Source: Antedon mediterranea (lineage: Eukaryota > Echinodermata > Crinoidea > Comatulida > Antedonidae). From it: 64,000 nt of DNA. Shown piece after piece: positions 11,301 through 23,300 of this stretch. Position 1 is the first letter of the stretch. Each line of letters starts with the position of its first letter. The position numbers and the translations under genes were made by a program. The stretch lies in the NCBI RefSeq assembly GCF_964355755.1, contig NC_092671.1, forward strand, positions 25,728,070 through 25,792,069, in the 5' to 3' direction. Under the pieces are notes generated by a model. It searched no databases. It was not told the DNA's origin and saw only the letters and a list, made by a program, of their open reading frames with translations.

Positions 11301-14300
11301 AAATCATTGTTTAAAGAACATTTATTATCATTTTACAAATAATTTTAAAATGATACTTGTTGCAGGATTTAGCTTTTTTTATTATTTATGTTTTAGTTTT
11401 TTAGGCTAGTTAGGGACGTAGGGGGACACAATTAATCAAGCTCTTTTGAGTTTTTATGTGTTTCCTTTTCATCTTTTTTTATGTTCTCATATATTGTTGT
11501 ATATTTTCATGATTGATGATGAATAAAGAATATTTGAATATTTGAATATTTGAATAGATGGTACGTCAAATCAATGACCAATGGTGTGTCAATGTCCGTC
11601 ACTTTACCACACAAAATATCATAAAAAACATGGTCCCAATGTGTCAAAATAAGTGCCTCGTGGTCACCTAAAGGTAAATCACATTATTGACGCATGGGTG
11701 CGTCATGGTATTCAAAGGTATGACGCACATTGGACAAATGACGTGCCCTCTCCCGGGGGTCGTATAGTGGGTCATACAATTGACAAGTGCATTTATATTA
11801 GATAGGCCCGAACGTCCACACAGTATAAGTATGACCTTTTAGTAGGCGGATAGTGTGCGAGAAATATGTCTGTAAAATCATCAATTTTTAAAGGATTTAT
11901 TTGGTACTTTTTATGTGATTCTCTTACGTACTAAGGACCGGTGTGGTATTCAAAATAAAGTTAGTTAACAAATTTGGGGTCAAAATACTGTACAACAAGA
12001 CAGGTGTGAAACAGAACTAGCGCCTATTTTATGATATGAAATGTTTATCGTGCAATTATGTAATATTAAAGTGTAATTATTCTTTTAGATCTCCATTTGT
12101 GTGTCAAGATAATAAAATTCGTTCATTGAATATAGATAGTGAAAACAAAGTTTTAAAACGTTTGATCAAGGATTCCAAGAAAAGGTAGGCCTAATTATCA
12201 ATTAATGTATGGCAATATGGAGTAATGGTACAGTTGCCTAGGACGCCAGTTCATTAGACAAGATGCCTCATCCTTCAAATGAGATTTAAATTTGTTAGTC
12301 TTGTGTACATATGGACGATAGAGAAATTTGTACACTATTCAAAGAGTGTCATGGTATGTGCTGCACTGTCTGTCGTTACAATTACCGTACTGACGTGGCT
12401 ATAAGCCCATAATCGACCACCCACGACTTTGACTAATTTTCATGCAAAATGTGGCACTCTGGTATAAGCTCACCCATTACTTCGAAGATCTACAGTAGGT
12501 GCCGTAATACATTATTTTGTATTTGGTAAAGACGAGTATTAATTTTGTGATGGTCGGCCCCACTGGTGACTTCCATACACCGCATAAAACCAAGCTAGTC
12601 CTGTTTTGTTTACCCTTCATCGCAGGCGAATATTGCTGCACACACTACGCTCGAATCACAAGTCGCCAAACGAAAAACCCCTATTTGGTATCGGCTGCCA
12701 TAAACAGGCTTATTAAATTTAAACTTTGGATTTATATACTTAGTTACAGTACAACACCTACCATGATCAGCACACCAACATTTTAACAATGTGATGTTAA
12801 ATAGAGTTTGATAGTTTACTACTACAATTACATTCTCTTAAACTCTTGATCTTTTATTGCTTTAAAAAAAGTTAGTAGTTGATATAATTTGAATTCTTTT
12901 TTATAGCCTGCTAAGGGAAGATAACATTGTATGCGGAAGAAAGGGAAGAGGTGCCAATTGGGCATTTGGTATGTGAACACCACTAGAGTAGAATCTTTTA
13001 ATTTGATTGGATAATGTTATTCTGTATTTAAAATTACATTGTCCAACCAACAGTAAATAAATGGTGAATTTAGCAAAAAGAAAGAGACAAATGTATACTA
13101 CATTGTTTTATTTTGTCATATGGCTTGAATGCACCTTATAGAACCCAGTGCATGTATCAGAAGAGAAGTGATATACTGGTGCATCTCGGTTACTGCCACA
13201 CTATTTGACAGGGAAGGAGCCTAAGGGCAGAAGAAAGTGTGTGCAACACTACAGCTACTACTAGTCAACTGCTTTTTACTGTAGAAATCATATTAATATA
13301 AATACAAACCCATTATCGCATTTTTTATTAATGTGTTCTTTTGTTTCTTTTCTAGGTTACCATGGTTTGAGAAATGATGAGGAGAACTTATTAGATTCTT
13401 GTTTAGATGCCTTTAGAAAAGAGGTTGAGAGATGTGACTGTTACACTGGTACTGTCATGATGCATAGTCTCTGTGGTGGGACTGGTTCTGGTAAAGTTCA
13501 TTCGTTATTAACAGCAGTAACTTTATAATCACTGGTTACTGGTTGTACACTGCAGTACATTAGAACTTCAAGTTTACCCGCCGTTCTGCTTCATTATAAG
13601 GGAGATCTTTTGCGACAGAAGCACAAATAGGTAAATGGAAAAATGTTCCTTGCCCAGAACAAACCTGTCGTTTATGTAATTTAGGGGAAGTTCATTATAT
13701 GAACATGAGAAAACATTTTATTCCAAATTATATATGTTTTAATTTTCTTAATTATAAGTCAAGAAAACCAACAATTAAGGCATTAGCAAATTTTATTGTA
13801 GTACAGTAGCTATAAAGAAATATTTTATTTGGCACACTAAATATATACTCTATAAAAATGAATTTAATTCATTGTGGACTTGTAAGGGCATTGTGGTGTG
13901 CTTCCTCGACAAAGTTTTAGTTTATTCCAGGTCCAGGCGACTATCGAAAAACACAACATTATTCAAACCTGTAGGTTGTGAGAAATCGATCCCTAATGCC
14001 ACATTATATACACAAGAACCAAAATTAAATTAATTAATAACAAATTGTTCCTACTAACACATGGTTTTGTTTATAATTCATTCATATTGTCAGTTGTTAA
14101 CCATTTCAAATATTTAATATGGTTAATGGTTTTAACTTTATAAAAAAAAAAAAATGGCATAAAATAGTATAAAACTTAAGTGTATTAGCTATGATGATCT
14201 TCTAAAATTGTTGATTGAAATATTGCAATCAAAATTGTTTTATATTGCAGGTTTTGGTTCACACTTGTGTGAAGCTATTCGAGATAACTATCCAATGGCT

Positions 14301-17300
14301 TACATCCAGTCAGTGGTAATTGCCCCATTCCAAACTGGGGAAAGTCCTTTACAGAACTACAATGCAACATTATGTATGGCTTGGCTACAAAGGTTTGTTT
14401 ACGTGCGTTTGCATTTTTTATTAACATTGAACAGTTAAAAGAACAGTACAATGTAAATGCCTGGTCTTATATAACACATTTGTTTTTTCAGGTATTCAGA
14501 TAGTATTTTTATGTACCACAATGAAGAGATACTGCATCGTTTGTCTGGACTGAATGTGTCTAAGGTTGTACGAGAGGAGGCAAAGGTCACAATTAAAGAC
14601 ATCAATGAACACATTGCCGAGAGTCTGGCTGGATTGTACAAGCCAGTTTCTTCAGGGAAGTAAGTATAAGTATACTGTATTTAGAAAAACATCTTTTAAA
14701 ATGTTAAATTAATCAATTGACATATAGTGAACTTTAGTTTGTAAACTTGATGAACAAGTTTGGCAATAAAAGTTTCTCATTTACACTAGAACGATACCGA
14801 TGAATGATATATAGATAAACATACATTTTTCTTACATAAAACAAAAGAAATTAAAAAAGTTGTTCTTTTTAGAACTATACAATAACCATTCATTGCGTGT
14901 TTGGTAAAAATAATATTTTTTAAAATTCTATAAAATGACATCATGATCCATAAGAACAATAAAATCATTCTATCATCACGATATTATTGCTCTTACTAAT
15001 AATGACATCATTTGATTGGATGGCAGCACAGATGGTTATTCTATAGTTCTAGGATGAACAATGTTTAGATTTCTTTTGTTTTTTGTAGGAAAAATGCATG
15101 TTTATCTATTTATCATCGATCGCTATCGTCCTAGTGTAAATGGGCTTTAAACCAGTAAACTACAGAAAACTAGTTTGTAGAAGTTATGCCATGCACTACT
15201 TGACAAACATGTAAAGTAGTGTATATGATCAATGTACAGCTTTTCAAACTTAATTGCACAATTAAAATTGCTTTTCAATTTCATAAACTCTTCATGGCTC
15301 ATGCCAACAGTACATCAATACTGCCCTCTAATGTCTGACTTTCACAATGTTAACCCACTTTGTGGTTAACCTGTGTTATTTAAGTATAGTATGTGATTTA
15401 TTGATGAGTTTAATCTGTGCAGACTACATCAGTTAATTACTCAACTCACTGATTTTGTAAGATAATCAAAATCTATGTTAAATTTCCATGGGAATGAGGC
15501 TGTATGTAACAGAGTGTATAGTGATCAATAATAGTGCGTTCAATTATTGCCAGCAATACCCTATTTAGAGTTTATTGTAATTCGCAATTCAGTTGACCCT
15601 TTTAGACACAGTGGACAGTCAGTTTCTTGCCTGGTTACAATTGATTGAAAATAGCAAAAAGCAACAATCATGACAAATTCCTCTAGATATGTAATTATTT
15701 TGTGAAAATATATGCTTGTATATAAAGTACTTGGTAATTTACCAATCCCAAGATGGTTTTGAAGCCTTTCCAGTACCAATCTGGTCATTTTGATACCCAA
15801 TGTTTATATGTACGTGCAATAGCAGAATACAAACAAACAAAAACATACATACACTATTATAATAAAGATATTGCATGCCAAATTGGACACATGACCTTTA
15901 GAGGAAAAGCATGTTATTGAAAAGGTTAACATCTAATCCATCATGAAATACTGAAGCGATATATCAATGCAGAATGTTAATGTTGTACATTTCAAAATGA
16001 ATTTAAGCCTACTCTGTCCGCTAACCCAGTTGGTTAGTGCTAGGGTTAAATACAACCCCATTTAACAACCAAAATAAAATGTATAACTTTTTTATATCTC
16101 TTTATTGTTGAAAGATTTTTCATACGTAAAGATAAAAAAGAAGCAAAAGTATCATTCTCAAGCTTAAAGTATATTTGAATTAGGCCCTCTACATACCCAC
16201 GGAAGTCAGCAGTGCAGCATCTACTCGATAAGCAGACCAGGATACACTTTTTCAATTAGTGGTCATATTTTAATATTCCACTAATATACACAGAACCAAC
16301 AGCTTAACGTCCCAACCGAAGTATGGGGCAATTAGAGTTAACGGTCTGGTCTATACAGCACCCGATGCAATATTCCCATATGGTCTCCCATCCAAGAATG
16401 CAACTTAACTTTGGTGATCTAAACCGTTTCAACGAAGTATGACTGTATTAGAAAACATATTTAAAAATTAGTGATAACAACTACAGTGCAAAAGGTTGTG
16501 CCATTGAGTCCCTAATCACATCAACATTACAAAGACATTAAAAAAGATGACAAGTGTTAATAATGTTTCAACAAGTAGTCAATTATGAAAATGCTGACTT
16601 CAATTTATCAGAACTGTGTTCACACAAAATCTGATGTGTTTTTTTCTAGAAGTACATCACATGGGAATGAACCTTGGGAAATATTGCAGTCTGTTTGTCC
16701 AATGCCATCGCATAAATTTGCTCATGTTATTCACACAAGTCAAACGTAAGTATTGAACCTATCCTTTATAAAACAAAGACTTCAGAAGTTGTTTCTTTTT
16801 ATGTGCTCTCCCATTTGATGGAAAAAAGAAATTATGAACTTTTTATATCGTCTAACTAAAACTTATTGTGTGCAGAATGATGTTGTAGGCTGGAATAAAA
16901 CAATTACAGTATGTAAGAATATAAATAAACAACGTTGACATATGGTCAAATAATATTGTATCGTAACAACAATGTCAAGTTAGGCTCTGTTTTTGCTGCC
17001 AATTGTTTGTGGATATATTATACAGTATATTTCAATATACACTGTATATTTCTTGCATCATTTTTGCTGTATTTCTATCTACCCATGACACAAGGTTTGT
17101 TGTGAATATATGGAACAGCTAAAATGTCATTGTAGACTGAAAATATAACTATATTTGCTATTCAAATCATGGTGAAGTGAAGTTAGGGAGGCTACAGGTT
17201 ACAGAAGATTTGGTGTTTTGTTGTTTACCAAGGCAAATGAACTGTAAAGCATAAAAAAACTGCACACAAACAAACAAGGACGATGACTGCAAGTCAGGTG

Positions 17301-20300
17301 GAGACAGGGCTATTACCAATCCCATGAATTGCTCAGCTCAACAGAGGTCATAGCTATCCCTCCCTCAATCCATACAGACAAAATGCATTTTTGGGTAATG
17401 AAAGTCAACTTTTAAATATTCCTCACACAATTAAGTTTCAGCAAAACAGGTCATCGTATTATATAGGCCTACCGTATATTATTACAGTATTTTTATTACA
17501 TATTGATTGATATCCAGAAGAAACAGGGCCTTAAAGGGAAGCAAATTCATGACATTCCAGAAACTGTGAAAGGGGTTGGAGTGGGCACTTTCTGTGCATA
17601 ACCTAGTCGACATTAGCAAACTTTACATACCTTTGTTGCAAAAGTTTTGGCCTCTGTTTCAAGTTTTTTTTTTACATGTACACTTAACGGGCTGTATTTT
17701 TTTCTATTTGAAGAGTCGTGTAGATACAAAGAGATTCAATAGTTAACAAACGTCATCAAATTAGTTTGACACGAAGGTGCACGGCCTAAAACTAGTTTTC
17801 TACAGTTTTCAATAGTTTGTCAAATGACACAAACAAACTTTTCTTGCCAAACCCCAGTTAGTAAAGTTTGCTAGTGTACTAGGCTTAGAGGTTAACAACT
17901 TATGTTTACACAGGAGTTTTAATGAAGTACTTTTTGATATAAAGTGATAATAATATGTTGGTGTTCTGAAACAACAGTACAATCTACCATATAACGTAAT
18001 TAATATGTATAGAGTATATTTAAATTATATAATATTATTCATAATGTTTCTTTCGGGAACAGTTAAGGTTAATCCCAGGTGTGTCATCTTGAGACAAAAT
18101 ATGCAAATGTAGTTGTCACAGGTGTGGGCAACATAACAGTTCTAAACATATGACGCCATAGTAGAATTATATTTGCACAGATACCTGTGTCTGCGTCACA
18201 ACAAAGACACTTTATGGATAAGTGTTCTTGGAAAAGCTTTTTGATATTCAACTTCACTATACGTTTTTTGTTCATAAATTTAATGTTCCATTAGCAGTCT
18301 ATATTTAGTTTGAATTCAACAACAACCAAATAATTTAATATACTACAATGTTCTCCTGAATCCGGAATATATTATATTAGCACATAACCAGAATTGAAAA
18401 TGGTGTAAAATATGTATATGTATATAGGGAGAGAGTATATTTTATAACATTGTTTTTATAAAGTACAAATTGACATTTTTGTATTTAGATTCGATACATC
18501 TTATATTGAATGTGGTACACTCGCTTATTACAGGATTTTGAGAACATGGTTTAGTGGCAATCAACATGTGGCAAAAAGAATACTTGATTGTAAAAAAAAA
18601 TGTATATAATATTTCTTATTGTTGAAGCATTTATATAAGATAATTGTTGCAACCAACAATTTTGACATTAGGCCTACCATAAAGATTTTTACTGACCATA
18701 CCAAAGACAAATGGCTAGAGAGATTAAGCTACACTTCCATTCACATCATGTGATTATAACCACTCATAGCAGACAAATTCTATGTTCTATTTACGTCACA
18801 TGCAATTTGTGTCTGTGTTTGAACTAATGTACCACAATCAATAACTCATTGCTTAAAAAGATTACAGCACTGATAATAGATGTGATATTTTCATGTTTCA
18901 AGATTATCTTTAGTCAATCCTTTCCATAAATTGCTTTTGATAAAACACAAAAATAATTAAACATGAAGTGCTTTGAGTTTCTTTTGGCCCTAATTGCTTC
19001 AAATTTTCTGAGTTTTTAAGAGCATCTAGACTTCTTGTTGTTGGGTACAAACTAATACCATGTCATCTTTTTAGTTTTCATAGTAACTAGGAGATATAGG
19101 TCCTCTGGTGTAGTAGCATGTACTGATTGCTTAACACATCAGCCTATGGATACATTACAGTACATACAGTACTGACTGTATTTATATCACCATGATTATA
19201 CTATTAGAATTGTATTACATATCTGACGACAGCTGATTCCCAAAACGGAATTCCGAATAGCAAGAAATAAATATTTCATGAAGTGATTCTATAGGTTTCA
19301 GAGTTATATCCTACAGTATGTAACATCTGATATGTATGATTGGACACACAGAACAAGATACACCACATGATGAAATAAATTCATGTTATTTATTTAATTA
19401 CTTTGAGAATTGTTCTTCGGAAGATAAACCAAGTAAAATTAGGTGAAAATTATAACAATGTTTTGCGAACACTTAGCTTATTCACATTCAGTTGCCATTT
19501 TACACGAAACTTTCACCAAATTTTGATTTAACTCCAATTCTCAAAATAAACAACATATTTATTTATTGTTATTTAAAACGTAGCTGTATTTCATTTCATT
19601 TTTCATCGTCAATTTAAAAACATGATAAAACAATACAAATATAAATAACAAAACCCATGACGGTGACATATAAAAGACAATTAAAATCAATTGAGTAATT
19701 TAAAAAAAAAATACAAGATAGACAATAAAAAGATATATATAAATATAATATAATAAAATGTAAAATTGTATTAAAACTGTAGTATCTTCCTTAATATGCA
19801 AATTGAAAATAAACCAATCAATTTTTTAACTTACCATTTTTCCATTTAACCATTTGCACTAATTAGTGATGAATTTCGGCTTTGGTAGAATACTATTTTT
19901 AGATTTGTCGTTTAAACTGTCTCTTTAATTTTATTTTTTTGCAGTAAATCATCTTGGGAAACACTGACTGGTGGTCTCCTGAGATCATTCAAGCGTTACG
20001 ATGAAGATGGACTAACTGTATCCTTTATACCATGTCACTGTACTATCATCAGTACTTTGTTTTCTGTGTCAACCATTTACTAAACTACAATTAACATACA
20101 TATTATAAAATATAGTTTCTTACTTAGTCTTTCAATAAAAAAGTTTGAGATAGTTTAATTTACGCATGTGAAATTCACAATTAATAGTTCCTATTTTAAC
20201 ATTGTATGTCTTGGGAAGGGAAATTGTATACTGCATTATTTAAATTATTTCCCTGGGGCGTTTATTGTTCAAGATGGTTTATTCATTTATTTTTTTTGGG

Positions 20301-23300
20301 TGTAAACTGTAAGATGGTAACATGTATAATCAAATAAATACCCTCTAGTTATGAAAAAAATACAAGATGATTATTATTATTAAGAAGTGGTAAAATAAAT
20401 AAAGATTGTATTACAATTGTAGAATTGCAATTGTAACAAATCTTTAATTTTGGTGTGCTCTGAACGGTTAAAATGAGAGGTCTCTGTCATATCAAAAAGG
20501 ACTATCAGCTCATCTGTATCTGCTGATCATACATTTGCAGGCAGATATGCACAGTTTTAACACATTATTACACAGTATTGCCCTTGTAAATTTTCTTTAA
20601 ACTTTTTTAAGGAAAGATTATGAAACATTTATAACATATTGTTTAGTTTTTTATTAATTTACGGTTTTGTACTTTGAACATTCATCAAACATTCCAAAGT
20701 ATCTTAGGAAAGTATAGAATGTCTGCTAGATTTTAGAGAGTGTGTTACCCTTTAAAACATTGAACTTTTAGAATATTAAATCTTTAGAATTCTAATATGT
20801 GTCTAGTCCCATCCCTGGTATGATCATCCATGGAGGAATTAGTTTGGTGTCAAAAAAGGAGTGCACATTCCACAGATATACAGTATTTCAACACATAAAC
20901 ATTTCATTGTAGGTTCCCATATTTATATTTTTGGCCTATGGTAGGCCTAGCTGTTGCAAATCCAGTACAAATCTGAATTTACTTTTTTCAAAGAACAGTT
21001 ATAGGTGATGTAATCCGCGTTTTAGAATCAAAATTCATAGTTTACTGCCATTTAATTGAAATTTTCATATTTATATTATAAGAGAAAAAAAGTTTGCTAC
21101 TGCACGCATCCATACTGTACACATATAAGGTATTAATATCAGATTTAGGAAAGTTTTTAAACTATATTTGAACAGCCCCCAGGTGGAAAGAGTTGGGGTA
21201 ACATATCAGCTTTTATTTTTTAATTATTCATTTTGATAGAATATACAACATTTTTTTAAATCATAAAAATGGCTAATGGATAAGAAGTTTTCTTTTTAGA
21301 TCTATCCTTGTCCTTGAAACATTGCTTCATTTTATTAGTGCTCATGTATTGTTTTAATTAACTCACTGTGATTTACATTAAGCAGAATTGAACAGAATTA
21401 ACTTTAATCCTGTAGATAGAAGAGAAAATTAGTTCAATCATTTCTAAAGCTTTCATACATAGGACTCTTCAACTTACTAGTTTTATGACAAGATGAGTGT
21501 TTTTACGTAAGATTAAAAAAAAAAATTGTGCAAAATTTACTTTGTGTACACCGTTATTTCCACTTTTCTTCATTGGCGAACTTTTGATGTTATAGTCTGT
21601 AGCCATAAATTTCACAGCTCCTGGTTATTTTTACCAAAAAGGGCACTTTTCCAACAAACACAGGGAAAAAATCGTCATAAGCTTGGTCCCCCTTTAGCTT
21701 TTGGCCTCTAGCGTTCATTCAAAATGTACAAGTACATAGCCAGGATTTTTGTGTCCTTTTACCCACAAAGGGAAACGTTTTTTTTTCTCATAAGTTAGAC
21801 TAGAAGCATATTTACCTTTTCTGCTGATCAATATTTTGGAAATGGGCACTTTAGGGAAAATGTATATTTGAACCCCCTGGCACGGACCACATTTAGACCA
21901 CTTTTGTAGTGTAGAAGTTACATTTATGTGTACTACATTATATAGTTTGGTTCCCAAACTGTAACAGTTCTCTTCATTGGCTAACCTTGCTGTTGCTCGT
22001 GGAGATAAAATGGATACGTTCAGCAAACATTCTAAGAGCATTGAAAAAAAAATCAAGGCAGCTTACAATTGTGTGAGGTGGAACCCGTATCCAGTTGATT
22101 TTTGGATAGGTATGTTGACATGAATGAAAAGAAATGTTTGTTTTTGTTTGTATGATTGATCATTATTTTTCTAATCATTATCGCATAACCATCTTCATTC
22201 ATTATCTTCATCACAACCATCATCATTCATCATCATTATCAGCATCGTCATCATGATCATCTTCATCATTATCATAATCAACTTCATCATTATCATCACC
22301 ATTGTCTTCTTCATCGATCATTATCATTATCATCATACATCATCATTATCATCATTAACTTCGTCATCATTATCATCATACATCATCCTACATCATCATT
22401 AACTTCTTCATCATTATCATCAACCTCATCATCATCATCATCATCATAATAATAATAATAATCATTTCATCAACATTTTACCATGATTATCATCTTCTAT
22501 CTATTCATCTATTATCATTTCTTTAATTCTTGACATATTTCATAAAATTATTTATATCTTAACCACAAAGCTAATAAATGTTTTAACAAAGATTAATTTT
22601 TAATTTAAATTAAAGAAAAGGTGATTAAGCAATTCCATCATCATGGCCATAACCACAGGTCTTTGGTAATCTCTATATTTGATTACAAAATGTATATTAA
22701 ATCTGTCACCAAGCCCCACACTATTATTCATTGGCCCAAAGCCACTTCCTGTCTAAGCATTACCATCTACATATTTTGACCTACTTTTTGATATTTTTTC
22801 AGGAAAAGATTCCATAAACGTGGCTAAATCAGGAACTGCCTCTCTGACCATCTGTGCCAACACAAGCAGAATAGTTGAGTATGCTGGAAATGTTCTCAGT
22901 AAAACTCGGAACATGCTGGAGGCAGGAGCCTATTTGCACCTGTATTTGAATCATGGCTGTGAAAAGGTATTCCCAAATGACCCAATTATCTATTGACCTA
23001 CTTTCAATGCTTCTATATACAGTACAGTAGAATCCTTATTTTAGGAAACCTCTATTCAGGGGACACCCCTATTAAAGGGACACTTTCCGGTGAAAAAAAT
23101 GCCTTATTCAGAACACACTTATTTGGGTCCAAAAGGTGTCCCCTTTGATAGGGCTTGTACTGTATAAATTATACTAGTTTATCTTGAAGATAGGCGAAAA
23201 CAATGATACATATCCTATTTCCCACCTCTCAAACCAGGATTCAACAAACAGATATATACATGATACAGTAATATTCATGAAACAACTAGTTTACTGATCC

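Larger units (their letters stand above)
8760..11565 (+). mobile_element. CR1/jockey-type LINE, 5'-truncated and inactive
   Basis: A non-LTR retrotransposon read on the plus strand: apurinic-type endonuclease remains, then reverse transcriptase, then a C-terminal domain with YYNTRS and GPKLWNDL motifs, and a 3' end of tandem TTGAATA units (about 11530-11560). It begins inside the endonuclease, so it is 5'-truncated, and it carries several frame changes and stops. It lies in intron 1 of the tubulin gene, inside a GC-rich inverted-repeat element. The clade (CR1, Rex/Crack, L2 or similar) cannot be settled by eye. Confidence 0.85.
8694..11769. mobile_element. inverted-repeat element split by a LINE
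   Basis: The left end CACTAATGACCCCCCGGTAG followed by AGGTGCGTCAT (8694-8724) matches the complement of the right end (11738-11769) at roughly four in five positions over about 30 bp. Scattered TGACGCA and GTGCGTCAT motifs next to both ends suggest a GC-rich MITE of perhaps 300 bp. The LINE (about 8760-11565) sits inside it. No clear target duplication was found. Confidence 0.55.

Noticed and set aside
13491-13528. Extension of tubulin exon 4 into the following stop
   Set aside because: The glycine loop is completed correctly only by splicing at 13,490 to 14,251.
16016-16060. tRNA-like CCAGTTGGTTAGTGC segment
   Set aside because: Only an A-box-like stretch is present; no B box or foldable tRNA follows.
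21715-22056. 113-codon minus-strand frame
   Set aside because: It is largely antisense to tubulin exon 9 and its flank, with no family pattern.
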